Source: Isoetes taiwanensis
Taxonomy: Eukaryota; Streptophyta; Lycopodiopsida; Isoetales; Isoetaceae
Reading direction: 5' to 3'
Length of the DNA stretch: 64,000 nt
Assembly (NCBI GenBank): GCA_021234155.1
Contig: JAJEKV010000024.1
Span: 18,581,858-18,645,857, forward strand
Shown here in pieces: positions 49,901 to 60,811 of the stretch (positions are counted from its first letter, which is position 1; each line of letters begins with the position of its first letter). The position numbers were made by a program, and so were the translations under genes. Under the pieces are notes generated by a model. It was given only the letters and a program-made list of their open reading frames with translations, ran no database searches and had not been told where the DNA came from.

Positions 49901-50715
49901 CATCCTAAAGTGTTGCCTTTATCACCAAAGTGGCCTTTAGTTATCCCCTCGAAAGCCTCTTCATCAGAAAGTAGTTCCAAGGATAGGGTATGGGATAAAT
50001 TGCTCCATCATAAGCTCGCCTATTTTATGGTGGCATCACCATAGATGCGCATGTAAATAATCGTTGTTCATCGATTTCGTCCAAGTCTCTCGGTGGATCC
50101 GGCCTCCGCTTTGCATGCAGAGGGGATGAGACAATTGAGCATCAGTTTTGTGTCACCATGTTCCGGGCTCCTGTCGGGCAGCTGGGTTTCTTTGAGTTTT
50201 CCATTGTGACTTGAATAGTCGCTGTGTCCTATTGTCACTATATCCTAGTTTTTGGGACAAGTTGGCAAAGAGGGCATAGGAAACCAATTTAGCATCCGCC
50301 GATCATCCGGTTCATCCGAAGAGACAAAAATCTCCTACCCCAAGGGACAGTTCTTTCGTGACACGCTATGCTTACGATGCCCATAGCTCCATTTTCAGAA
50401 GGCGCATAAGTGTTCCTCCTAGATGACATCAAAACCGTCATTTGGGAGCAATATCTTCAGATGCGCATCTACCAGGCAAAATGCTTGTGCTCGTGGTGAT
50501 ATGTGTTTCTCGCTTCTATGTTATGCGTATGTGGTGGGTAGTGATCGCTAAAAATCTCTTCTTCTTCTTCTTCTTTCTTCTTTCTTTTCTTCTTCTTTCT
50601 TTCTTCTTTCTTCTTCTTCTTCTAATGGATATCTTCTCCAACGGGGTTTTGAGTCCTCCTCGTATTCTTTTGTATTCTTTTGAGTAATAAAGATCCACCT
50701 TTAAAAAAAAAAAAA
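49900..50715 (+). mobile_element. LINE-type retrotransposon 3' end with poly(A)
   Basis: At about 50116-50165 the plus strand reads CRGDETIEHQFC, the signature of the zinc-binding domain that follows the reverse transcriptase in plant LINEs (typical form C..GDETIEHLF..C). The 3' part carries a CTT-rich tract (about 50560-50625), CAACGGGGTTTTGAGTCCTC and TTTTGAGTAATAAAGATCC, and then a run of A at 50703-50714. AATAAA lies 20 bases before the run. This layout is that of a retroposed LINE 3' end. The RT itself is too eroded to identify. Confidence 0.5.
50560..50625. repeat. CTT microsatellite
   Basis: CTT/CTTT repeats lie within the LINE-like 3' region. They produce spurious Phe/Leu-rich and Lys/Arg-rich frames on the two strands. 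Confidence 0.8.
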
Positions 50716-51661
50716 CTCCTAGTCAGGGATAGAAGAGGGCTTACATAAAATAGTAGAGCTCCCACTTCAACCGCAGAGATATTGTGCTCAAGAACTGCTT
50801 GAAGAAAGCTGTAATTTAAAGGGTGAAAGCATGCTAGGGTGTACCATATAAATTACTTTTTAGGGTGAAAACTACCCAGAAAAGTACCCAATACTGGGTA
50901 CTGGGAACTTGCACAAATGCCTCAATAAACAATAAGTTTGAGAGTTAATTAATTTATTTTAGTTTCTAATGGTATTGTTATCCTTTGATACTATAAATTG
51001 ATATGTTGTTGACCTTCAATTCAATTTTTTTTTATTGATTTTAATGGAAAGAAAACTATGAAAGTACCAAATTTGAAAGAACCCAGCGTAGTTTGAGAGT
51101 TCCAAAAGTGGTACACCGTAGCATGCTTTCACCCTAAAGATATTGCAAATTCAAACACTCAAGCTTGCCACTTCTCCAAATCATGCTCCATACTAAGGAC
51201 TTTTTGCTTCCTACAGTCTACTAAATGCACCTTTTCCTCCTTCCCCAAATTGTTTCACATAAAGTAAATTGCTCAAACCAGAAGCCACTAAATCCCAAAT
51301 TATCCTGGCTACTAGAAAGATGCTGCAACATTGAAGCACTCGAGATGCCGGCTCAATAAATCTAGGGCACTCTTCCTATCGCCCCCAAATACCTAGAACC
51401 AAAGTTTACCGTAAATGTATTATTCCTTCAAACATGACTAAGTGAAGCAACTACTCTAATACCTAAACCGCAATGCCCTTTGTCCCCGCCCCATCCACAT
51501 GGAACCTTGAACATTAACACCTGGACATTGTGAGACAATACTTCTTCCATGTCTAAAAACCGAGGACAACCTCTGTAGGCACATACCCAAGCCTTCCCAT
51601 AAGCAACAAAGAACAAGAGTATAACAAGAAAGCATAGCCCTGCAATGAGTGCAGCAAACCA
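50716..51661. other. No recognised gene
   Basis: This is AT-rich to mixed sequence. A short inverted pair, GGTGAAAGCATGCTA at 50822-50836 and TAGCATGCTTTCACC at 51119-51133, brackets about 310 bp and could be the ends of another small inverted-repeat element. No coding sequence is recognised. Confidence 0.4.
50822..51133. mobile_element. Candidate MITE-like element with inverted ends
   Basis: The left end GGTGAAAGCATGCTAGGGTG and the right end GTAGCATGCTTTCACC are inverted copies of each other. They enclose about 280 bp of AT-rich noncoding DNA that also has a GTACC..GGTACT internal palindrome. The ends resemble, but are not the same as, those of the MITE in the 3.35-kb array (GGTAAAGCATGAAAGG). 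No target duplication was confirmed. Confidence 0.55.
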
Positions 51662-52438
51662 TTTTCTTTTTTCCTCTTTCCTTTTGCCCTTTTTAGGCTC
51701 CCCTTTTCCCTCTCCTTCTCTTCCCTTTCCCCTGCCCTTTGTTCCTTTCCCTTTTTCTAAGGGACTTTTTTCCTTCTCTTTTCATCCTTTCCTCAGCCAG
51801 CCATTCCCTCTTATCCTCGCCTTCTTTTTTCCTTCCTCTTTCCTTCCTTTTTCTTTTTTCTTTCCTTTCTCTCTTTCTTTCCTTTCCTCTTTCCCCTATT
51901 CCCATGTCTTTTCAATACCTACCCTTCTCTCTTTTTTTTTCTTTTCTCCATCCTCTTTCTCCCCTTTTTCTCGTAGCTTCCATTTCCTCTCTCTCTTCCT
52001 TTTTCTTTTTCCCTTCTTCTATGTTCTTTTTTCCCTTCCCTTTTTCCCTTTCCTCACCCTTTCCCATCTTTCCCTCTTTTTTTCGTCTCCCTTTTCTCTT
52101 TCTTTTTCCCCTTTTTCCTCGCGGCTCCTTTTTCGCTTCTTCTTCTCCTTTTCTTTTTTCCTCTTTCCCTTCTCTTTTCATCATTTCCCCACCCTTCTCT
52201 TTTTCCCTTTCCTTTTCCTTCTCTGTTTCCTTTTCTTTTCCTATGCTTTTTTCCCATTCCCCTTTTCCCACTTTTTTCATGTGCCCCTTTTTCACCTTGC
52301 CCGATCTTCTTCTTCTTTTCCTTATGCCCATTCCCCCTTCCTTTTTCTTTTTTGCCTTTACCATGACCTTTTCATTTCTTCTTTCGTCCTTCCTCATCCT
52401 TTCCCTCTTTCCCTTTTTTCCATGCTCTTTTCCCCTTC
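51662..52438. repeat. Polypyrimidine tract, left half
   Basis: Nearly 780 bases are almost purely C and T on the plus strand, with loosely repeated TTTTCCCATGTCTTTT-like words. The tract has no stop codons in pyrimidine-only frames. That explains the long Ser/Phe/Leu/Pro frames at 51645-52460 and 51739-52443 and the Lys/Arg/Glu frames opposite. Confidence 0.9.
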
Positions 52439-54762
52439 TGTAACGGTCCTGGCCACCTAATGGGTCAATATACCTATTTATGTATGTATATGGTTATTAT
52501 TCATGGCATATATGCAAAGATGAGATTAGGTTTTGTTCTTTGAGAAAGGGATTGTTGCAGAGCATGAAGGTAGGGAGTACCTCAGCTTTGGAGCCCGGTT
52601 TGAAGCATCATATCTCTGCAAACCCAGATCCTTTCGGGCTGTTTCTTGGAGCTAGAAGACTATCTTTGAGGCGCAATCACTACAAGGGGTCCGTGAGGTC
52701 TATGTGGAAAGAAATTATCGTGTGGGGTTTTGCTTTTGATCAATTGAGGTGTGCTATGAGCTGCCATGATTAGTTCAAGAGCATTACGATTTTTGCATGC
52801 AAATAAGGATATAGATTATGAATTTGTTGGAGACTCATAAGGCTAGAGAAGCAAAATCAATGATTGGAAACATCCCTGTAAGGCTGATTTTAAGTCAAGA
52901 ATGAAGCCAATATTACATGAAGAGCAAGCACCCCATTCAACATGGAAACTTAAAAAAGCGCGTAATTAGATTGATCTGGCCTACACTGTGCCTCCAACGC
53001 CATTTTGTGTTCATGTTATGTTTTTGTCATTTTGGTTTGTGCTTTATTTCGCTGGTCTTGTATTTGCCGCCTTTCTTCAATTTATTTTGCATGTCCTAGT
53101 ATGAAGCTAAGTCCTCATAGATGAATTGGGTTGTATCTCGAAGCTAGCAAAAGAGAGGAGACGGAGCATGAAGAGTCGAAAGCGTAATAATCATAATAGT
53201 AAGAATATGCATTTTGCTTGATAATTGTCTAACCAGGTAAATTCTAAGGTTTGGGATAAAAGTATCTTTCTTAGCTCATGGAGATGGGGGCTACGCCGAA
53301 AAGTAGCTCCAGTTACTGATGTAGAGCGCCAACGACCCCTACATCAAGGATTTCGTAAAGATCAAGTTCGCGATGTGGATCTTGAAATAGGAATGTTTAC
53401 CATCCGGACATCAAGGATTATTGATTGAGACGGGTCCACATTGGGTACAAGGAGTGAGCCATGAAGCTCGTTTCTCAATGTGACTATAGCATGAAGTACA
53501 TCTAGTCCGAAAAGCGTAATCGTAAGTTTTCAAGTTGTTGCATTGTATTTTACCAAGAGCATCATAGCTAATGGATTCAAAGTATAAACGCTATGGAACG
53601 TTGTATTCCTCATGGGAAGATGGTTTCGGAGGTAAGTTTTGCATTATAGAAGATGTTGCATCTTTCCTCGATCAACGATATAGGTATTGAAGCTACATCA
53701 ATGACAACAAAGCTCATAACTTCCTCCACATGTTTGTATCATGGATCATGATCTTCACCAATGAGTTAGCTACTTCTGCATGGTGAGGTAGTTGTATGGG
53801 CAACCTCCATTAGCGTGGCCAAGAGTATGATCTAGGCACATGTTTAATAAATATTGTAATGAACCTCACATGTCATGGTCTTTGCATTGCTCACAAGTTG
53901 TCTCGTGATTTGATTTCTATGGCCCATTGAACCTCCCGGCCTGACCTCTAGGTTCTAAGTGGGCCTAGGTTGCTCCGCATGCCATGTTCATCCTCGCGGA
54001 TTCTCCTCTCGTGGGTTCTTGTGCTCTATGACACCGCTTAGTTTCCCCCGACATCGTGAGGCTACGGCCAACTCTTGTGACTCCATGGTAAGAGGTCCCT
54101 CCGCTGCCGACGTATCGAAAGAGGGTATGCGATAGCGAGGTTCACCCCACCACCGCCATTGCGGCTTGGAATGTAAGTCGGGCCGGGCAACATGTCGCTA
54201 ACGGGCCCGTATGCAGGCCGGCCGAGCTACCCATTGTCCCTGAGTTTGTTTATGATGGTTTGGCACTGCTATGTTCTTTTGCTCTTGATGTTCATGATGT
54301 TTTCTTTATTGTCATCATAGTCTAGCTGCACCATAGGTTCTTATGTCTTTGAATTGTTATGTTTGCTATCCAAGATTCCGTATACTTCCATGCATGCGCA
54401 GGCAGCCTGTGGATCCCCACTTAGTCACGCAGGACTAACCCCAAAGTGAGTGCATGTGCAAGTGAAAGAGCAAGAAGCATGGCAATTCAGCGTCATAGGC
54501 TCATGGATGGGCGCAGAAGCTTCTAGATTGAGTTGCTAACATGGATGTCAGAACTATTGAGAAATATGGATTCTTTGGATGTTAATGTTATCTCATTATA
54601 TTGAGATATCGGCATTTGCTCATTGAGTTTTGAGTGTGCAATTTACGGCAAGAGGAAGATTCACCTTCACCATATTCAATTGTTTGTCTTACCAACCTAG
54701 AATTAGCGTATATTGACAAGATCCCGAAGCTGCTCTAGAGGGTCAACTCTGTGCTCGCTACA
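52439..54762 (+). repeat. 5' LTR of the large-LTR element
   Basis: It is 2324 bp and noncoding. Landmarks shared with the right LTR include CACCTAATGGGTCAATATAC near the start, AAGCATCATATCTC, CAAGGGGTCC and AACATGGATGTCAGAACTA near the end. The frame at 53225-53428 is not conserved in the other LTR and is rejected as a gene. Confidence 0.85.
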
Positions 54763-54764
54763 GC

Positions 54765-54780
54765 TTGGTATCGAGCAGCC
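54765..54780 (+). other. Primer-binding site of the large-LTR element
   Basis: TTGGTATCGAGCAGCC lies 2 bases after the LTR. The plant consensus is TGGTATCAGAGCC, complementary to initiator Met tRNA; the mismatches fall at a CAGAG position. Confidence 0.7.
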
Positions 54781-55144
54781 TGGATCTTTGGGAGTTGGCT
54801 TGCTTTCTGGTTGCATTGTGATGCTAATGATCTTTCTTCAGGAGACATCAAGAGATGGTATCCCTCGTGAGGGATAAGCAATATCTAGGGTGGTTAGCAT
54901 GAAGATGCCAAGGCAAGCAAATTTTGACGATGTTGAAGGTAAAGGCCCCTTTGTGGCATGTTCAAAGAAGATGATAGCAATTGTAAAGATGGTGCCGTAA
55001 GATCGAATATGATTGTGGTAGAGTAAGTTGCTAACGAAAGCTGAAGTTTTGAGTTGAGTTGAGCTTTTCATGCTTGATCCGAGATTTGAATCAAGAAATT
55101 TTCAAGAATCTCCATTTACCTTATGAGGACATGGGTTAATTTTT

Positions 55145-55155
55145 AGAAGGGGAGA
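55145..55155 (+). other. Polypurine tract of the large-LTR element
   Basis: AGAAGGGGAGA directly precedes the right LTR and would prime plus-strand DNA synthesis. Confidence 0.65.
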
Positions 55156-57486
55156 TCAGAATCTGCCCCGCTACCTAATGGGTCAATATACCTATTTATG
55201 TATGTATATATTATTATTCATGGCATATATGCACGCGATGAGATTAGGGTTTTGTCTCTTTGGAGAAAGCGGGATTACCGCAGAGCACATGAAGGTAGGA
55301 GCAATTTCGCGCTTTGGAGCCCGGTTTGAAGCATCATATCTCGCAACCCGAGATCCTTTTCGCTTTTGCTTCTTGAGCTAGAAGACGATCTTTGGAGGCT
55401 AACTCACTCACAAGGGGTCCAGAGGTCTATGTGGAAAGAAATTATCAAAAGTGGGGTTTTGCTTTTGATCAATTGAGGTGTGCTATGAGCTGCTAAGGAT
55501 TAATCGCATTACGATTTTTGCATGCAAATATGATAGATTAAGTGAATTTGTTGAGACTCATAAGGTTGTGCCAGTACCAATGATTGGAAACATCCCCTGC
55601 TGATTTTGGTTTTAAGAATGTATGAATATTACATGAAGAGCTAACTTCATTCAACATGGAAACTTAAAAAAGGCGTAATTAGATTGGATCCGCCTGCTAA
55701 TTTGTGCCTCCAACGCCATTTCCTCTTGGTGGCGTTCATAAGTATGCTTCTGCCAGCTTCTGGTTTTGTGCTTTATTTTGTTGGTCTTGTATTTGCTGCC
55801 TTTCTCAATTTATTTGCATGTCCTAGTATGAAGCTAAGTCCTCATAGATGAATTGGGTTGTATCTGCTTAGCAGCCAGAGGAGATCTGAGTATGAAGAGT
55901 CGAAAGGTAATAACTGCTAATAGTAAGAATATGCATTGTTTGATAATTGTCTAACTATGGTAAAATTCTAAGGTTTGGGATAAAAGTATCTTTTTTAGCT
56001 CACATGTGGAGGATAGCCAAATGCTGAAAAGTAGTCTAGCACAGATGTAGAGCCAACTTACCCCTCAAGATCAAGGATTTCAGCATCAAGTTCGCGATGT
56101 GGGATTCCTGGAATAGGAATAAGCTGGGCCATCCGACATCAAGGATTACTGGTGATTGAGACGGGTCCACATTGCGCCGCTATGTTTTCATGTGAAGTTT
56201 CGGGGTTTCAATGTGACTATAGCATGAAGTACATCTAGTCTCGAAAAAGCAAGTAAATCGTAAGTTTTCAAGTTGTTGCATTGTATTTTATCAAGAGCAT
56301 CATAGCTAATGGATTCAAAGTATAAACGTATGGAACGCTGTATTCCCTATGGGAAGATGGTTTCAGGTAAGTTTTGCATTATAGAAGAGATGTTAGTATC
56401 TTTCCTCGACAACGGTATTGAAGCCATACCACGACAAATGCTCGTAAATCTCCTCCCGCCATGCTCAGACAGGATCATGATCTTCACCAATGAGTTAGCC
56501 ATTTCCTAAGATGTAGGAGGTTGTATGTGGGCAACCTCGACAAGGGCTAAGAGTATGATCTAGGCACATGTTTAATAAATATTGTAATGAACTCACATGT
56601 CATGGTTCCTTTGCATTGCTCTGTCTCAGATGGATTATATCTATTGGAACTCTCCGGCCTGGACACTTGTAGTTCTAAGTGGCCTAGGTTGCTCGCATGC
56701 TCATGTTCATCCGTGATTCCTCTCGTGGTTCTTGTGCTCTAAGAGACACCGGGCGTTTCCTGATCGAGGCTACGCCAACTCTTGTGACTCCATGGTAAGA
56801 GGTCCCTCCAAAGGACACGTGGGCCTGAGAGGGTGGCGCGATATGAGGTTCACTCCCACCACCGCCATGTGGCTTTTGGAATGTAATGGCCGGGTAACAT
56901 GTCGCTAATCTGGGCTCAGAGTGTAGGTCGGGCTGGAGCTACCCATTAACCTTTAGTTTGTTTTATGATGGTTTGGTAATTGCTATGTTCTTTTGCTCTC
57001 GATGTTCATGATGTTTTCTTTATTGTCATAGTCTAGCGCTGCACCATAGGCTCCTTATGTCTTTGAATTGTTATGTTTAAGTATCCAAGATTCCGTAGTA
57101 TTTCCATGCATGTGTGCAGGGCAGCCAGGGATCCCCACTTAGTCAATGCAGGGACTAACCCCTGAGTGCATGTGCGCGAAAGGTTGGGCATGTATGGCAC
57201 CAAATACTGCTAGGCTCATGGATGGGCTAGAAGCTTCTAGGATTGAGTTGCTAACATGGATGTCAGAACTAATGAGAATATGGATTCTTTGGATGTTAAT
57301 GTTATCTCATTATATTTGAGATATCAAGTATTTTGCTCATTGAGTTTTGAGTGCAATTTTAATGCGGTAAGAGGAAGATCACCACCATATTCAATTGTTG
57401 TCTTAACAACTCAGAATTGTTGTAGCTTAGCATTGACAAGATCCCGAGTTGCCTATGGGTCAACTCCTGCTGGTGCTCAAGCCACA
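55156..57486 (+). repeat. 3' LTR of the large-LTR element
   Basis: It is about 2331 bp. The first ~15 bases are blurred relative to the left LTR (TCAGAATCTGCCCC versus TGTAACGGTCCTGG). From CTAATGGGTCAATATA onward the match is clear up to the end at CCACA. Confidence 0.82.
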
Positions 57487-58143
57487 CCTTCTCTTCACTG
57501 CTTTCCCTTTCCCCTTATCTTCATGCCCTTTTTCCTTCCCTCTTCTTCCTCACTTTCCACCTTCCGCTTCCTTTTTCTTTTTTTCCTTCACTCTTTTCCT
57601 TATATTTTCCCATCCTTTCCTTTTCCATTTCTTTTCTCTTACACACTTATCCCTTTTTTTCCCTTACCCCCTTTTTCCTTTTCATTCCACTCCTTCATTT
57701 TCTTCTTTCCCCCCTCTTCCCCTTTCCATTTCTTTTCCCATGTCTTTTTACCCACCCTCTTCCCCTTCCTTCGTGTTCTTTTCTCCTCTTTCTCCTTTCC
57801 TCGCTTTCCCCTCCCTTTCCCCCTTCCTTTTTGTTTTTCCTTTCCCTTTCTCTTTTCACATGTCTTTTTTCCCTTCCCTTCTCTCCATCATATTTCTCTT
57901 CCTTTTTTTCCTTCCCTTTTCCGGTTGCCCCTTTTCCCCTCCATTTCCTCCATCTCCCCTTTCTTTTTCTTTTGTTTTTTCCTTTTCCCATGTCAATTTT
58001 CTTTCCTCACCCATTCCATATTCCTTGTTTTCCATGCCCTTTTTCCCTACCTTTGTTCCCTTTCTCTCTTTCCCTTTTCTTCTTGGCTTTTTGCCCTTTA
58101 CTTTTTCCCTTTCGTCCTCCCTTTTCCTTTTCCTTTTCCTCTT
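57487..58143. repeat. Polypyrimidine tract, right half
   Basis: About 650 bases of C/T-rich sequence of the same style as 51662-52438, with TCCCATGTCTTTT-like words. It begins with the copied target CCTTC. The two halves would form a single ~1.4-kb tract without the inserted element. The long frames at 57256-58155 and 57449-58216 are composition artefacts. Confidence 0.88.
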
Positions 58144-58463
58144 AAGAGATCATAACATAACCAATCACGACGGTGGGAAGTCATGTGATAAATCTCGGCC
58201 TTCGGATGCAACTTGATGATCGTAGTCGTCTAGATTACGGCATGGTCCATTACATACTTATGCTATAACATTATAAGTATAAGAATAGAATAGAATAGAA
58301 TTGTTTTTTATCGCCCACTTGAGACCAATCTACTTATATGGGACCCAATAATACAAAAGCGAAATTGCCACATTACCGCCTCAGATAAACCCTCGTGCCG
58401 AAAGAAGAATGGACAATTGGATAATAATATCTGCGACCAAGCTTCTGCGAAAAGAGATGAATT
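58144..58463. other. Short spacer before the copia element
   Basis: No gene is present. A GAATA/AGAATAGAATAG run lies at 58281-58299. The last ~50 bases resemble the sequence just after the right LTR (see findings). Confidence 0.4.
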
Positions 58464-58987
58464 TGTTGGAAATGACAAATTTATGTGTCATGTGATATTC
58501 TAATCTATGAGAAGCGCTGGCAAGAGATTAGAGGTCAACATTGGATCCCAAGTGAGAAGCAAAGGGCAAAGATCAACCTAAGGAAGTATGAAAAATATGT
58601 GAAAAGCTAAGGTGGCGGGCGTGTACTACCCAGACGCTAGGCTCGCTGCAATGCGTTTCTCGATACCCCCACCGGGCCACTTAGGGTTTTAGTTGACTGT
58701 CAAACAGTCAAAGCTTCAATCTATTGTACCGAACTTAAGACGTTAGGCATCCTAATATTTAGGCAAGTTGGAAAACTTTCTATATATGAAGGCTGGGCAT
58801 GCACGACGGACAAGTGTATATCCAGTTGGTAAGAAAATAAATAGATGAATGATGGGGATAGAGAAGTGTTAGCCGGTGTCGATACAAAAAGGCAGGTGGC
58901 TACGCGTGCCTATAGGTGTGAGGGGGTTTGAAGGAGCATTGTATTCAAGCACACTTAAGTTCAAATCCCAAGTCTCTGATTCTAACA
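58464..58987 (+). repeat. 5' LTR of the plus-strand copia element
   Basis: It is 524 bp, TGTTGGAAATGACAAATTTA at the start and CTGATTCTAACA at the end. The first ~50 bases are identical to the right LTR. Confidence 0.88.
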
Positions 58988-59002
58988 TTGTATCAGAAAG
59001 CC
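58988..59002 (+). other. Primer-binding site of the plus-strand copia element
   Basis: TTGTATCAGAAAGCC follows the LTR directly and is close to the plant initiator-Met site TGGTATCAGAGCC. Confidence 0.75.
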
Positions 59003-60511
59003 AACTAGTTCCCCGCCTTCAAGTGATAATGACAACCGTGATTCTGGCAAATCTATTGAACTCTATTGAAGTTTCAAAGGGAGATGGAGGGACGCAACTG
59101 AAGGAGGGTATTAGGAGGTGTGCCGGAGTTTGAAAAATTGTGGTATTTGGTTGATGGTAGTCCAAAGAAGGGGTGCAACTAGCTCAAAGTATCTAAGTCC
59201 TCCGCCGCTAGTAAAATGCTCAATTGGTGCGTGGGGAACTTTGCAGTAGTTGCACTACCTAAGGGCAATCCTCCGAAGTTTTGGAGCGTATATTTGAAGC
59301 TAAGATTATGGAGGCCTGTGCCATAATCATGTAAGGTAGGCAATCGCTTAAAATCCCAAGCTTCGAGGCATGAAGCCTAAGGAAATGTGGGATTATTTGA
59401 TAAAGCACTATGAACAAAAAAGTTCTTCACAAATAGATGTGCTAGAAAAATGCTAAGGAAGATGAAATTGTTCTCGAGAAAGATAACTTGACCTGATTTT
59501 TTTGGAGAGAGATCGATTCCATTATTGCATCATCTTGAGGGAAATGGAAATATCTTGAATGAAATGCGAGATCAAATACTAGTTTTGGCAAGAGCAGCAT
59601 TCATAATAGTCACTTGGCAACTTTACTCCTAAAATGTAGCCACTTCCAAGAGCATGCTATTAGAATGATAATGCCATTTAATTTGAACAGCCTACTATTA
59701 CACGTGAGAAGCTGATCAATCCCCTCGTGAGGTCTTGTATACGTGCAAGACTAAAAGAGGTGGTTTTCAAGAAGAAAAGTAGGACCTTTGTTATGCATAC
59801 AATCAATTTGGTCACCTAAAGAGTGAATGTCCAAAACAATAGTGAGAAGGAATTTTAGATGTTTCAATTGTGAAGGCAAAGGCATTTTGCTTCCGATTGT
59901 CCAAGTCCTAAAAAAGGAAGAGGTCTAGGGGATTCTCTCGAACTTATAGAGGTGGCAGAGTGTGGGAAAATTCAAAGCGGAGGCTCAAGTATTAATGTGG
60001 TAGAAAAAGCAAGATAGTAGTGAAGGTGAACTTGAGGATGACACCTCGAGTGTAAGGGAAGAATTTAGCTTGTAATGTTTCGTGAGTTTCCAAAGGAAAA
60101 GCAATAACTAAATTTGTTGTTATAGATTCAGAGCGTAAAAAAGTGTGATGTGTGACTTGCATATGCTTAAGGATTGGGAAAAGAAGGAAGGACATGTGCA
60201 ACTTGGTGATGGGGGTTTGAAGAAAATAGAAGATAAATGAGTTTTAGAGTTGTTTGACTTAAATGGCAAAATCAGAAAATTGAGAGATGTTTGTATGTGC
60301 CTGGGCCTTGTTAGAACCCTCATATCCCATACCTTTGTGGATTTGGGATATAAAGTACCGTTGAACAGATCCAATGTAAAGTGTTTCTTAATGGTGAATT
60401 AAAGTTTATTGGCAAAAAAGAGTTGGTAATCTCTTTGATTGATATGGAGCATCTTCTCATGAAATTAATCTACAGGGAATATTCAAATGTGAAAATATGG
60501 CATAACAGATT

Positions 60512-60811
60512 ATGTCATGTAAATGTCAAGTAATAAATAAAAAGACTTGGAGAAAAGGGATTAAATATCCGCCAAGGTACAAAATGAAAGTTCTATGTGG
60601 GGTCATTAACTTGAAAGCAATCAAGATTAAGCATTTAAAAGGTCAGCCACAAAAGAGCAAAGGGCATTTTGATTTGTACACACAGATTTATGGTCCTATA
60701 AATGTTACTAGTTTGAGTGGGCATAAATATTTCATGAGCTTTATTGATGATTTTAGCGTAAAAACCAAGTGTTATATTTTGAAACAAAAGACCAAGTTAG
60801 TGATGCTTTGA
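60512..60811 (+). pseudogene. Copia integrase fragment, longest open piece
   Basis: This is a 99-codon uninterrupted part of the polyprotein. GHFDLYTQIYGPINVTSLSG and HKYFMSFIDDFSVKTKCYIL cover the first catalytic Asp of the integrase core (D in DLYTQIYGP) and the second (D in FIDDFS). The Glu-containing part (QQNGVAERK) lies further on, in another frame, at about 60957-60985. The fragment belongs to the retrotransposon at 58464-63787 and is not a separate gene. Confidence 0.85.

Larger units (their letters stand above)
52439..57486 (+). mobile_element. Non-autonomous LTR retrotransposon: 2.3-kb LTRs, ~0.39-kb interior
   Basis: Two direct repeats of about 2.3 kb (52439-54762 and ~55156-57486) flank only ~393 bp. 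The left LTR starts TGTAACGG and ends CTACA; the right ends CCACA. Two bases after the left LTR is TTGGTATCGAGCAGCC, a primer-binding site like the plant initiator-Met-tRNA type. Just before the right LTR is AGAAGGGGAGA, a polypurine tract. CCTTC precedes the left LTR (52434-52438) and follows the right one (57487-57491): a 5-bp target duplication. The interior is too short for gag or pol, and I see neither. Such an element would need proteins from another element to move. Interruptions between the LTRs are mostly small indels. Confidence 0.88.

Noticed and set aside
51912-52397. Lys/Glu/Arg-rich frames on the minus strand of the C/T tracts (also 57695-57991)
   Set aside because: They are the polypurine complement of the tract; not a real charged protein.
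51645-52460. 271-codon open frame (and 51739-52443), Ser/Phe/Leu-rich
   Set aside because: It lies in a nearly pure C/T tract where stop codons cannot occur in these frames; no domain and no codon bias, so it is an artefact of composition.
53225-53428. 67-codon frame inside the left LTR of the large-LTR element
   Set aside because: The equivalent region of the right LTR (about 55950-56160) does not keep the frame.
57256-58216. 299- and 255-codon open frames
   Set aside because: They have the same cause as the left tract: polypyrimidine DNA without stops.
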